From Oxyruncus cristatus (lineage: Eukaryota; Chordata; Aves; Passeriformes; Cotingidae): a DNA stretch of 64,000 nucleotides. The stretch is from positions 1,635,469 to 1,699,468 of the forward strand of contig VXAY01006112.1 in assembly GCA_013399855.1 (NCBI GenBank), read 5' to 3'. The notes beneath the pieces are model-generated. The model searched no databases. It worked only from the letters and a program-made list of their open reading frames with translations, and had not been told where the DNA came from. The position numbers and the translations under genes are program-made. Shown in pieces: positions 12,313-25,600 of this stretch (its first letter is position 1; the number at the start of each line of letters is the position of its first letter).

Positions 12313-14376
12313 CCATCAGCAGGATGGGGAAGCAGGACAAGCATCTCATACTATGCAGGCAGAGCTTTGAAAACACAGTTTTGAACTTGTGTTTATGCCC
12401 CTTGTCTGGTTGGCCAAACACCCCCAGTGTGTTCCTCAGGGGCAACAGTTTATTGCCATTGCCAGAGCAACGCCTGGCAGGGCGTGCATCTGGAATCCTG
12501 GGCAGCAAGCCACAGCCATCCCCACCCTGTTCTGAACACAGAAACTCTGGTGGAAAGTATGAAACATCCCGTTCCCTGCCTTTTAAGGTCACCACAGACG
12601 TTTGCTTCTCAAGCTCCCTAATATACAAGGCTCCTCTCTCTACCATCGCTCCACTCCTGCATGGGCTTCTAATCCATGCAGAACATTCAGAGGGCAAGTT
12701 TTTTAATTCCAGAAGTCCACAAGTGACTTTAGTGGCCGAATCCCCTGATCAGGTTAACTGTCTGCATCGCTGCTGGTAGAGTAGAAAGTGTCTAGCAGGA
12801 AATTCCAGGGTGGTGGAGGATTCCCTGCTAGTAAATCTACACCACAGATGAGCACCTGTCTGTTCTTCCTCTACCACCACCAAGGGTACTTCAGGGCTGC
12901 TCACAACAGAGATTGGCATCAGGCAATGTAGAGCTCCATTTTACCCTGTTTCACAGTTCTTCTTTTCTGAAAGCAGCTTCAAGTTATATGGACAAAAAGA
13001 TCTCCCCACAGGATACCAAACAGACCCCAGGATTTTAAGATTTTTTTTTTTTTCCTGACACTGAACCATGTTTGACCAGCTCATAGCTCCCAGCAGCAGG
13101 AGATACGAGCCAAAAGATTAATTGGATGAGATTCGACAATTCATCTGTGTAAGACAGCACCAAAACAGAAACTGGAATCACTTCCTGGGTGCCAGATATA
13201 TTCACTGAAAGTATATCAGGGGCAAAAGATTTACGAAGAAGTTCAGTGAAAAAAGTGTGAGGGCTGGTTCTACATTTCTGATCTCCACTACTCTGTCCAA
13301 AGCTATTAATTTATAGAAGAAGTTAATTTAAAAATAGAAGATATAATGCCTGGTTTTATGGATCTTCGCTACGTGTAGAACCTCAGGGCTCAGCATACTT
13401 TCATTAGGAGTAATAGTATTCCACGTGTAAATATTAAAAACTTAAATAAACTGGGAGAAATTGATTTAGATTTGCTTAAAGGTCCCTATAAATAGCCTTC
13501 TATTATGTCACTTTTCCAGATGTCTGCTTTGTTGACAGTTACTATAAAACAGAGCATTCCAGTTTCCCTGCAGTGAACAGAAACAGTCACCTAAGGAAAG
13601 CCTTTCATAATTAGAACAAGGCAGGTACTAAACCTATCCTGTGGCTTATCTCTGTATTTGTAGCTGGAGTTCATTAACTTGTCAGCACTGATTCCTTTTG
13701 AATAGGAAAGTGAAATGAAAAAAATGACGTGCAAATCAATATCAACTGGAAAGCCTTGTTCTCATTTAGAGCAGTGTCAGATATGAAATATTGGGAATCA
13801 AAATGAAAATTTCTGCTGGAAAAACATGCTTAGTAATGCCATTTTTTAATAAGAGAATTATTACAGTGAATTAAGCTAGTTGTCATCCCATGAAAAAAGT
13901 TACAGCATGTTAAAAGTTAAATATCCTACCCCCCCTTTTTTTTTTGTTTTCGGGTGTTTTTAAAAATTAGGCTTAATAAATGGAGGAAGCATTTTAGAAT
14001 ACATGATTCATGCTCATTAGCTGGCACAAAATCTCATGTATGTCTGGAGAGAGACAGACATCTGCTAAATGACTTCCACAGAACTCAGAATTAACATCAC
14101 AAGTCCACTGATATTTTGGAAAAATACACTTCACACATGTAAATCACACTATTATCAGAAGGGATTACAAATTAGTCTTCCTGGACCAGATAATAATTAT
14201 AATAATTGGGTGTCAAAGGCCAGAGGAAATTTGTTGGGGCTGAGCATAAGGTAAAGGCAAAGATCTGCTGGGATATCCCCATACCTGATGAATTGCTCAT
14301 TCCCTCTCTAGAGAGGAACAAAGCCAGTCAGTTCTCCCTGGAAACCTCAGGCCATGCCAAGCCCTCCAAGCAGCCA

Positions 14377-14390
14377 CTGCCCCCTGGAGT
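14377..14390 (-). promoter_or_regulatory. CTCF-like motif
   Basis: The minus strand reads ACTCCAGGGGGCAG, matching about 12 of 14 positions of the CTCF core consensus CCASYAGRKGGCRS. A single motif match without occupancy data is weak. Confidence 0.25.
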
Positions 14391-15589
14391 GAGCTGAGCT
14401 GGGACCTGCCAAGCAGGTGGCCTGGAATGGAGTTAAACCAAACCAGCCTGAATTTCAAAATCACCAGGTCTCTGCCAGCAAAAGGTAAGAGGTCCCTGGT
14501 ACCTTGTATCTGAATGTCTCACCTTTAATGTACTTATTATCTCCACTTTATACACAGAAATTGGAGGCAGAGAGGTATCAAAGTGAAGATTGCCAGAATT
14601 TTTCTTTTGGCCAGCTTGTGTTTTTTTCTGGGAGCTCTTTGGGCAGACGCTGGATTTACTGCTTGTATGAACAAGCTCTAAAGCCACAATCTTCCTCAGT
14701 GTTTCCATAATACTACAGCAAAATGAAGGAGAAATCATGCAAATGCAGAATGGTTTTGCTCCCTCCATTCCCCTAAACACACACTCTTACACTGGAAACC
14801 AGAATCTTATCTTCTTGTTGTCTAAAGTCAAGATTAATTCATGCTATTTTCTCATTTATAGTTGTAAAGACTGAGTCTTAATCAAGTCACTTATCTAATT
14901 CACAATTGTTCAGAAACACATTTTCCATTAATGAAATGGTCCTAAGTGCAGCCTAATGCTCTGAGTGCCAACAAAAAGAAAAGACACAATAATTACCAGC
15001 ATTGACAAGGAATTCAGAAAGCCATTAAACAAAACCAATCATTTCTCCCCCTCTCAACCCTCTAACTATAACTATCTCGTATTTTCATACCTCTGGAAGT
15101 TACAGTAATTATTTCCCTCAAGTAAACCAGCTACTTTTCTGTTTGGTAGACAAAAATTAAAGGAACTCTTTCCCTTTTATACTTCTAATGTATTTCCCAT
15201 ATTTTTCCTCTAATTGAATTAAATATGACATGTTAAAGAAGGAAACATTTCCATTTGGGATACAAATGATTGAACTTTTCTGGCAGATGTTAAATTTAAT
15301 AAACATCATAGGACTGAGCAGAATCTGCTTTATGTTATTTACAAATTTCAGATATAATTTTAAAGTAATTACAGTCAGTACACAAAATCTGGGATTAAAA
15401 GCCACTGAATAAATGTGAAACTTCTGAGATCCTCTGAAGAGCTGCTTGATCAAAAAAGCATTAATTTTGCAGGGATTCAGCTGAAGGCAGAAACGACATT
15501 AAAAATAACTGAAGAGATGATTTTTTTTTTCCCTGTTTCATAGACACAAAATATAACTGGCAGACTGTGACTACCCACTAACATTATGC

Positions 15590-15740
15590 ACAATTAATAT
15601 TACATATATCGACTTGATGCTAATAGTATCCAACAGAAAGGACTATTCCATATGATAGTCCCACTAATGCATTCAGTTTTCCCGGCAATTAAACAACATG
15701 GGAGCACTAACAATTAACATCAAGGTCACCCTCAAATAAA
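15590..15740 (+). promoter_or_regulatory. TAAT-rich non-coding block with palindrome centred on CATATG
   Basis: This stretch holds many ATTA/TAAT homeodomain cores (AATTAATATT, GCTAATAG, CTAATGC, GCAATTAAAC, AACAATTAAC). It also has a perfect 7-base inverted repeat, GGACTAT (15640-15646) and ATAGTCC (15655-15661), enclosing CATATG, an E-box. It looks like sequence typical of conserved non-coding elements, but conservation cannot be judged here. Confidence 0.3.
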
Positions 15741-16883
15741 TTTTGATTTGGACACTCCTCACAGCAGATTTATGAGTAGATTCAAAGCTCATTAAAGTCA
15801 GTGGAACGACTCCTGTTGCCTTAATGGGGATTGCATTTGGTTCTCTGCTTTCTGTGTTCTCCTATGACAGATTAATTACACGGTTTTGTGAATAATCTTG
15901 CCTAAAATCAACCTTGTAACTTAAAGCTCCAAGTCTTACCTCACACGTACATGTCGCTTTGGCAGCAATGACTTTGAGACTGATAGATGTGAGGCAAATG
16001 CAGAGCCAAATCTTCCCTGTCTTTCACCTTTAATCTTTAGACTGAAGTTTTAACATCCCCTCCCTTTTCCTGAATTCCTGATTTGAGGGTCAATATGAAG
16101 CGTAAGAGACTTTTCTGGCTGTAATGACCATCAGCTTCAACAAGATGGTTGTTGGGAGAGAGAAGAGAGAAAACCATGTGAGGACAACACCATACAGCAG
16201 CACAGAGAAAATAAAGTTGTCTGCAGACAAAGCCAGAAAGTTCTTTAAGCTGCTCTGCTCAGCTACCTGGGGGATAAGGACACAGAGTTTGAACTATCCA
16301 CAGAAGAGCTGACAGTTTTTCCCTGGACCTGCTACTGATACAATTGACATCCACTGAAAACCCAAAGAGGGACAAACAAATAAAAATTCCCCAGTATCAA
16401 GTCGCAGCTGTTATTGAAACAGAGTGGCTAGAACAACCAACTATATCAATTTTTAGGTTATATTTTTAATTAAGTTGCAGGAACATGATTCTGTTGAAAA
16501 CTTGCCACATATTGTTCCTCTTTTTTATAAAAAAAAAAAACCCAACCCATACCTGTGCCTATATCTTTATTACATTTCTCAAAACAAAACTACAATGTAA
16601 GCATTGAGCAGAACATGTGTTAAAGTCTCTCTTGTAAGATATTCCACAGTAATAAGTAATTAAAGTTTACAGGCATAGCTGGAAATGAAATACATGTGAA
16701 CAGTTGCAATGAACCTCTCAGTATGGAGGCTCAGGTTTTGATGTCATCAGTGACAGTAAATGAATGAGTCCAGGACTGCTGACTGAGGCAGTACCAAAAC
16801 AAATAGAGAAATGCCCATCTCCTGAATCAAGAATTCAGTCTGGTTTTATCTCTGCCAGGTGATTCTGCTGCAAAGGGCTGGCA

Positions 16884-16938
16884 GGATTAGCGTCTGCCAA
16901 AGCAAACACGGATTATTAGCGTAATAATCATCTTAATC
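16884..16938 (+). promoter_or_regulatory. Cluster of GGATTA/TAATC homeodomain-type sites with 19-base palindrome
   Basis: GGATTA occurs at 16884-16889 and 16910-16915. GATTATTA (16911-16918) and TAATAATC (16922-16929) form a perfect 8-base inverted repeat around GCG. TTAATC follows at 16933. K50 homeodomain factors (OTX, PITX, GSC) bind TAATCC/GGATTA, and palindromic TAAT sites with 3-base spacing favour paired-class dimers. Function is inferred from motif arrangement only. Confidence 0.35.
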
Positions 16939-19900
16939 TACAGCAGGAGTTTCTAGTTTGCAGCAAGGATGGCAATAAGAACAGATCTAGCCTGAATATT
17001 CTTGTTGCCAGATGCTGTCACTCTGGAGCACATTCACTGAGTAACCGGGTCCCACCAGGGATTCTGTCACCAACACAGTCTTTCAGCAGCCATTAGTCTC
17101 TTATCAAACAGAAGTAGCTGCATTTTTATTTCATCTCCGGGGAAAAGAAAAATGTCACCGATATGAGAATATTCTTCCTGTGCAAAGAGAAAACTGCAAT
17201 GCACAGGATTTGTCAGCCAATCAGGAATTTTGAATTTAGTGGATTTTTCGTCAGTGAGTTCAACAATACCCAAGTCAAAATGATATGACCCAGGAGAGTG
17301 TTCAAGTGCCCTATTTCGTAGGGGTGATGTGCTGCTTCACCATCACGCTGCTGTGCTTCAAGAAAACCTTCTGCCTTCTGACACAGCCTTTTAAACTGTT
17401 AGCAGTGCAAACACTAACAGATTTCTAAGTAGCATTTCTTTTTCGGGTTGGTCAAAAAGTCAGGTGATAGTAATGCACATTGATATCAGTGCATGTGCAA
17501 AATCTTCATCATGCCCTAGCACGGCCTGGTACTTTATGAGATCACACCCTTGAAATCCCCATACAAAGAACTTCTAAGTCAATACCTGAGAATGAAAGTT
17601 TGGTACAGTCTTCCAGATTTAAAAAAAAAAAAAAACAAACAACCTTGTACTATCCCCTGTCTTCCAGGTGATTAGAGGATAAATCTTTATAAAGCAAAAA
17701 CAGTGCTCAACACTGTAAAAAAAAAAACCCACAAACATTTAATATGTTAACATACAGCATCAAATGGGGTCTAGAAGAATTCAAAAAAGGTAAGTTGGAT
17801 ATGAAAATTATTAACTCTGTGATGTTCCCTATTAGCAAAGTCCTTAAAACACCTTAAATCCTGTAATTTGTACACTTATAGGAAATATGAGTAATCTGAA
17901 GACAAAGTTCACACACACAAATAAGATTCTAAACTTCCCTTTGTGGAGACACGGGTTGTGTTAAAACATGACTGACCCCTCCTAAGAAACAAACCAAACC
18001 AAACCAGTTAATCCATAGTGCCCTGACATTACCTGTAGAACAGGGTGCCAGGCCACATAAAATATTCTGTAGATCTCCAGTGGGACTGGTACCATTGGAG
18101 AGCCTTTAAATCAAGTGAAGTATTTACAGTATTGTCCTAAGATCACACAACTTAGTCCACAAGAAGCCTGGTTCACCAAAAGCTACATCTAGCTCTTGTT
18201 TTAAAAGCATTATAATCCATTCCTTATCTTGAAAACCTGCACATAATAAATCCATGGTTCACTTATCTGAGAACCACAAGGTCATTCTAGAGATAGAAAA
18301 GAAAGTGAAGACAAAATGATTTCAGGAGTCTTTCCTGCTGAGTTGGAACTTCAGCCAAATGGTTCAACAAGGACTGGACAGCACCAACCGCAAGGGTGTT
18401 TGCTGACTTGCAGGTAAATTGAAGTGTCTTTGCTCTCAGGTGCTGACTGAATGACTTTGTGTTGTTAGAACGACTCAAACCAGTCACCAGAGCAAACACT
18501 ACAAATATTTTAGCGTATCTATTCCTACTCACTTCTTGTTTACTGCTCTGCACCAAACCACAGCCACAGTGAGGCTGGTGAGAAACTGGGGGCCATATCC
18601 AGTCTCTCCTTGCCTACAGAAAAACCATTTGCCAGTTGCCTTAACTGCAAATCCGCCAGTTCAGCAGAAATGAGGGACACTCAGGAATGTTATCAGTACC
18701 AAAATTATTGGCAGCAACCAGTTACTGTAATAGCAGGACCACTGGCCAGTTCAAATCAACCTGCTGCCCCTCCACTCTCTGCCTGTGCAATCAGTACCCC
18801 AGGGGCCTTCTCAGTAAGAAGGAGAAGCTGTAAAAACTGACTAGTAAAACTATTCTTTTCTAAGATGGATCAACTGCTTAGTGCAAAGGTTATTCAGTTT
18901 TATTTGGTGTGATATAATGAGGAGCTGGATGATTAATAACTCCTAGGTGACTGTAAGCATTAGTAGAGTTGCTTATTACGGAGATACCAAATTATATTAA
19001 GCTTTAACTCTGTCATTCTTTAACTTGCCAAGTTATTCCAGGTACTTGGAAAAAAAGGAAAAAAAACGGGCTACAAAATAAGATGCAAGGGAATAATGGT
19101 AAAAGCAACCAAACTGTAATGATCAACAAATAAGGAATTTTAGGTCCAAAAGGAGCCATCTGTCCTTGCAATGGCAGATTCAATTCTTGGGGGAGGACAA
19201 ATGTAGATTTTTATCCTGTGATGCTCCATTAAATGCTTAAGATGTGTGCTGAGATAGGTGTTACTATAATAACCATAATAAATGTTCCTTCAGGTTTGTG
19301 AAAATCAGCATGGAACTATTGGGGCAATCATTAGGGATTATTATTGATGTCTCTGATGGAGAGAAATGACTAAACTCTTACTCAGGGAATCATCTTTTTA
19401 TGTGAATAATTCCTCCTATTATGGCTCTTTCTCAAATCCATGCTGCTTCTGGAAGCTGATGGAAAAGCTTATAGTGGGAAAAAACCAGCAATATTTTGTG
19501 TCTCTGACACCAAAAAAAGAACCTTGAGTTTAGTTTTGAGCACTGCTTGGTTTGATTTCCTCTTGGAATTGTCTCTGTTCCTCAATAAATGTGAGGCCTC
19601 ACAGGCAGAACTGGGGTAGTTGTCATACACCAAGTGCATCATTCCTGCATTCCGGGTGAGAGAACAACCGTGGAAGAAAGGGACAATTTTTCTTCTGTAC
19701 CATAAGTCTCACATGTTCTTCTGGTGCCTGTAACATCTCTTTTTCACCGTGGATTTGAGGACATGAAGGCTGTCGCGGCAATTTTGGTATCATATCAAAA
19801 TCACCAGGTCCTTTTCCCCAAATCCCTCATTTCAAAAGACTCTGTTCCTACCCTGAGGTGTAAAAGTATTATGAAATAAGTATCAAAAATAAAGATATCT

Positions 19901-21322
19901 ATACAAATACCTCTCTTGACAGATGTATATAGACCTGCACACACACATTCTGTGTACTTAATAGTTTCACTTTAAGGATCTTACAAGATGAAAGCTGCTT
20001 TATAAATGAAAGATATTACATATCCTAAGAGACATCTACTTATCCTTTATGATCTTGCTTAATGTCCTACTAAATCATGCTCAGCCTGTTGCTTTCCTAC
20101 TTATATCCTCATTTACTACAATAAATTTAAAATTTAAGACCTTTTACAAAGGGTTTCTTTACATGTTCCCCACATCACTGGCACAACTTTCCACACAAGT
20201 CCATCAGTCTCTGAAGATTAACCCACAGGATTGGCATAGTTTTGTCCATCCCAGGATACTTTCAGGCTGGACTCAGAACAATGAAAACTTGAAAAAAATT
20301 ATATGTAAATTCATGATGGTTTATCACTAATCCATAAAATTTAGTGGATTTTTTTTTTTTAATGGATAAAGGGCATTCTGTGTCATAGATCATAAAGAGA
20401 AGCTCATTCAATTCAAAATGTCTTTCCACAACAAAAAATGTTTTGTGCCCAAGAGGTAAATAGCTATTTTCTCGCCATTCTGTGCCAGGCTTAATTTTAG
20501 TTCTTCAGCTATCCTTGAATAATTGCTCTCACTGAGATTGCCATTAGGTCTTATGGATGGAGGATAAGACCTGAGTGTGTTTTCAAACAAAATAGAGTAA
20601 AATTGGTTGCATTCCAGAACTGCATATGGTTCTGAGCTTCTATGAAACCCTTAAGTTTACAGCAGAAGCACACCAAGCAATAGTGAAAATGTTCTATGCG
20701 CAGTACCTGTTGCAGCAGGGAGAACTAAGTGAGCAGCCTAAGTGCTGCTCAGGGCTGAAAGGAATTATTATTTTAGCTGTTTTTAATGAAATGCTTTCAT
20801 AGCACAGAATTTTGCCTATCATTTTACATTACTCTGTAAATAATTTGAAATAATTAACAAGGCTTGTTTCAAAAATAATCTAATTTCACCTTTGAATCAT
20901 TGCTAAACATATCTGATACTTGCCTAAGCTCTGCTTGCTACTGAAGAGCACCAAGTCCCTCTTCCTGGATAAATACATCCCCGGTTCACACAAAATCTGA
21001 ATGTAGATTACTCAGAGAGAAAAGCACTGAATGCTCACAGAAGTTAACACCTTGTTTCACAGTCAATTATTCACGTTTCCAGTCTATAAGACCATTTTTC
21101 TCTCCTTAAATAACCAAGTACTCCTCATTTACATGCTGCAGTTGCTCGCTGAGGGAAATAGAAGGAAAGTGAGCCCACACATTTGATCTAAGCACTTACA
21201 CATCCAGTGAATAAACCTACGAGTCACACTTTGTCCGAAAAAGGAACATTAAATTAATGAAAGCCACCAGTAGCTCCTGTTCTTTATAGCATTTACTCTG
21301 GCATTCAACACAATATGTAATT

Positions 21323-21336
21323 GTTGCTATGGCAAC
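21323..21336 (+). promoter_or_regulatory. X-box-like palindrome (RFX family site)
   Basis: GTTGCTATGGCAAC differs from the optimal RFX X-box GTTGCCATGGCAAC by one base, with both half-sites GTTGC and GCAAC intact. RFX factors control ciliary and other genes. As a lone intronic site it is a candidate only. Confidence 0.45.
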
Positions 21337-22565
21337 TGCCACATCTCTTGGCACCATAATAATTCCCAGATAAATGGATCTTTGTCAGAGCAAACTCCAA
21401 AGCCACTGTATATGAAACCTGCGTTTCTTTGGTGCTGGGAATCTGCAGTGTTAAACTGGGAGGATAAATTCAGCCCGGGCCTGAGGAAGCACAACAGAGG
21501 GGAGGGGAGGCTGTGGAGCTCAGCAAAAACGGAGCAAGGAAAAGCATGGAAAAGCAGAATTGCTGTGCCATGGGACTTACAGGGTCACCCAGAAACTGCC
21601 CAGCAAAGGGGTGTGGGAGCCATGTCCACCCAGCACTGCCAGACACAACCCCTGCTTCCAGGGTTTGATCTAAAGCCTGCTGGAATCTGATTATTTCAGC
21701 AGGTTCTGGATCCAGCTGAAGGATAAAAAGGGATAGTAGGTGACTGGAATTTCTATGGAAAAGAGTGGTTAAGGAGATTTCTTATATAAAAGGAGCTCTT
21801 TGTTGTTTCCCTGACAGCAAGCGGTCTGCATAGAGGATTTTTGAAGAAATATAGTCAAAAAGGCAGATAAATGATACTGCAGGATGACCCCTTGATGAGA
21901 ATTAGCTCTTGCTTTCATTGACATTAATTAAGATGTATTCTGTGAAACCTGAAATGTAGCATTGCAGATTTTAAAGTTAAAAAAAATAGCATCCATTCAA
22001 GGATGGTTAAAGCAGGGAAAAGTCATTTACCAAAATACCATCAACACAAAGGTATTAAATTCTAAAATCACTTGTACCTCAGCTTTTAATGCGTAAATTC
22101 CAAGTTGATATGTGTTTGCAGTGAGATAACAAAAGTAACACAAGTGATAACAACTTAATAACTTAATGTCTAGGAGAATGTTAGGATGTTAAACTCCCTG
22201 CCAAACTGAATGCAAAAGTGATACGATTATTTTTCTTTTGTTTGTTCTGTAAGAAAATCCTTTTTTCTGTTTCTGAAGGACACCTTCATATCCAAAGGCA
22301 AAAGTTCTCCACAGCTTTTGTGAAAATGGTATTCTCTACACTGTTTTGATCAGTATAATAACTCATAAATGTATCATAGATATTGATGCACCCCTGTGAC
22401 TTACTCTATTTTGTGCCTTAAAATTAAATGCAAAACATGGTATTTTATTTATGCAGCACGTCGCTTTCCGCAGCAACTGCTATATGCAAAATCTAATAAC
22501 GTGGAACTCTTGGAGCCTGTTTGTCAATATCTCATATGAGAGTCCATCTTCATACTTTGCACAGT

Positions 22566-22607
22566 CATTTTCAGCCTATTTGGAATTCTATTCCAAACTG
22601 AAAAATG
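22566..22607 (+). repeat. 42-base nested inverted repeat
   Basis: TTTGGAAT (22579-22586) and ATTCCAAA (22590-22597) are perfect inverted arms around TCT. Outside them CATTTTCAG (22566-22574) pairs with CTGAAAAATG (22598-22607), with four unpaired bases, CCTA, on the left side only and one extra A on the right. The centre carries two opposed GGAAT/ATTCC cores, the TEAD-type half-site. Confidence 0.6.
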
Positions 22608-25600
22608 CTAATATACGTTAATGGGAACGATTGCCTGCTATATCAGAGAGGCTGATTCTTGATCTTATTTCCCAAATAACTTATTGAATTGCCAGATGAC
22701 TAAACTCAACTATTCACACTTCCTCGCCTGAATATTTTTTTTCTTTCCGTGAGAGAATCCTGATTCATAATAAGATTATTGATCCGTTATCAGCGGTTCT
22801 AAGGCACAACAAAGCCATACAAGCAGGATTGAAGGCTCTGGGCGCTTTTTATCTCATATCCATAATATTTGCAATCTCTATCCCTTGGGGATAAAAGCAG
22901 AGAGCAAGGCACAAACAAGAAATGCTAACATTTAAATCCAAGGAGCTTAGTTTCATTATTTCTGTTTGATACTTTAGGAAACAGAGGCACAGGCAGAAAG
23001 TAGCTCGCACAAACATCTCCATGCGGGCAGTGACGGTGGAGGAATCAGAATTTGGGTCTACAAGGCAGCTGAGGAAGTTTTTGGCCAGGATGCTGAGGCT
23101 CCTCCTGTCCCTGCTCTAATAAACACAGTCGGGAAAAGCAGTGGTTTGACAAAAAGAAAAGCATCAGCAGCCTGTCAGCCCAGCCCCTGGCTGGTACAAA
23201 GTGCACTGGACAGAGTAGCAGGACGAGGGCAACTCCATTTCCTTCAATCTGAGCTACTGCTGGAGATGGTTTTAAACTGTCTACAACATGCTGTCTCAGG
23301 GTGTGCTCCTCACTCTTATCTCTGCTTTTCTTTCTCCTAGTCCTTCTCTATCTAGTGCCTGAAAAACTGTCCTGAGGGTTTGACAGCTTCTATTTAATCA
23401 TTTCATCCTTCTGTATGGCAAACTGCTGAGCACCATACAGTGAAGTTACTACCAGCCTGGAATTTCCAAATATCTGCCTGCCCTCTTATCTGCTTTGGTG
23501 CCAGACTCTTGATATCTCACTTCCCTCCACCCCTCACCCTGTGTCTCTAATGGTGTAACAAATAAAGGTCCTAAATAACTCCCTCTGCTGCAGGGAAGGA
23601 AAAAGAAGGGAAAAAAACGCCAACCTGACAACACACGGAAAAAGGCAGAGACAGATTGTTTCCCAAGGCTTTCTTTCACCTCCCAGTATACTAAGGGTAT
23701 GTTCATTAAAACCTGCATTAGATTTCAGAGGGGGAGAAGGACCAGCAGACAACCATTTTATTTAGCCTTAGAGGACACAGTTCAACTCTGAGCTTGCTAC
23801 ATTTTGGAACTCACCATTTATTAGGAGGCTCCACAAACGGCTGGTTACACTTCCTGTCTTCCACAAAAACTGACTCCTTTAATAAATACATAAATCCACT
23901 AATGTCTGGAAAAATGTCCAAATGTGATGAAATTTCCAGCTTTCAGTTGTCCTCCTATTTCCATAAAATAAAGTAGGGATCAAGGACTGGAGAAGACAGA
24001 AGTCAAAAAATATAAATAAATATTGCTGCCAGTCATTGGCTCAGCCACTTTGTTCCCAGCCAGGGTTGTGAGTGATTTATTTTTTCATTAGAGATTTGAG
24101 GCTTAGCAATTCTATGAATTATTCAGAAGGAACCCAAAGTTCATTTTGGGAATCCTGGGTGAATCAAAACACTTCCATGTCTCTTCTCTTTAGTATCACC
24201 AAGCGCTCCAGAACTGGCTGTGTGAGGCTGTATCCAGCGAGCACTGGGCAGAGCAGAGCAGGAGCACAGATGTTCACACCTCTCCAGCTCCGCTCCGTGG
24301 GGAATGCAAGTGAACTTCCTTTCTTTCACCGAGCGCTCTGATTGCCTGAGGGTCCAAGTGTGAACACACGTACCTATTAAAGAGTAATGTTACACCTTCC
24401 ACAGGCTCCTGGTAACTCTTATCTGCACTCACATCCTACATGCCCCTCAGAAATGACGGTAGATTTTTGGGAATACTCTCTTCTGCCAAGACAGACAGAG
24501 ATCGGTATATCTGGCCAAAATCTTAGGAGGAAGGCGTGAACCAATAGGTTGCAGAGATCAATCTAACTGGGATCCGGACAGATTTTTGCTCTGTAGCATG
24601 CCTGCATATCCGTAGGTATAGAGGTTTGTGGGATTCAGGTTATTCTGCAGTAACATCCAGGCATCAGGAAGAGCAGCAGTGTTGTATTTGCTCTTCTGTC
24701 ACCAGGCCCTGCAAAACGTTTTGTGATCAGAGAGCAACAGCCAGGTTGGCTGATGATGCTGAGGAACCACCTATCTTGCCGTATTGTAGTTGTGGCCACC
24801 CTCTGTTAGAAAGCTGCAGGCTCTGCGCATCTATTGCGCTTACGGCAGAAGAGTGAGGAAATGTGTCCTTTGGATGCAAATAACGGAGTTAAATAGTAAG
24901 TGATATGCTAACAGCCACTCGTTATACCATGGCCGTGAAGTTAATTTAAGTTAATCACACAGGACTGATCAGTGAGGTCAGATGGAATCTTCCCCCATCT
25001 TTAGCAGGAAAGAACCACACCCCTTCACCACCAGAATACCAAAAGCTTTTCTGCACACTCCAGGTTGCATCTCTAAGTAACTCCCATATTCCTCTAAAGC
25101 ATGGTTGGTAGCAATCAGAAGGTTTTAGGAGCTATGCCCTGTTCCTAGGCTCAGACTGCCAGTCAGCACATCGGAGATCATTGTTAAGAGCCATTTCCAA
25201 ACATGTTGGGAATCTGCAATTAGAAACATTAACAATGGGATTTCACAGATGTAGGTTACATGCTTTCAGAAAAGAAATGGCAGTTGCTGGCAGAGGGGAA
25301 ATACTTAAGAACTACTTATTCCCTAATTAGACAAGGTACTGTACTCTAAGTACTGAATGCTAAGCAGTGCTCTAGCATGTGCTCATCTTAACCCTACAGA
25401 ATTATGCTGAATTACTAAGGCTCCATCTCAGAGTTTCTGAGCCAAGGCTCCTTGCATAAACAGATGGAGCAGTTCTGCTGTTTCCATGCTGACACATTTA
25501 GACTGCAAAAGTACAGGATTAAGTTCAAATTTATCATAAAATCGCTGTAGGTAGGACGCTGTAGTCTTTATATCCTTCTCAAGTATGACAAACAGAAAGA

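Noticed and set aside
12179..12779. Overlapping long frames on both strands (172 and 156 codons)
   Set aside because: They overlap each other, and the minus frame includes a CR1 3' end. Open frames on both strands of one GC-richer patch point to composition, not genes.
17474..17499. TGCACAT/ATGTGCA inverted repeat
   Set aside because: Only 7-base arms in ordinary sequence, with no further supporting motif.
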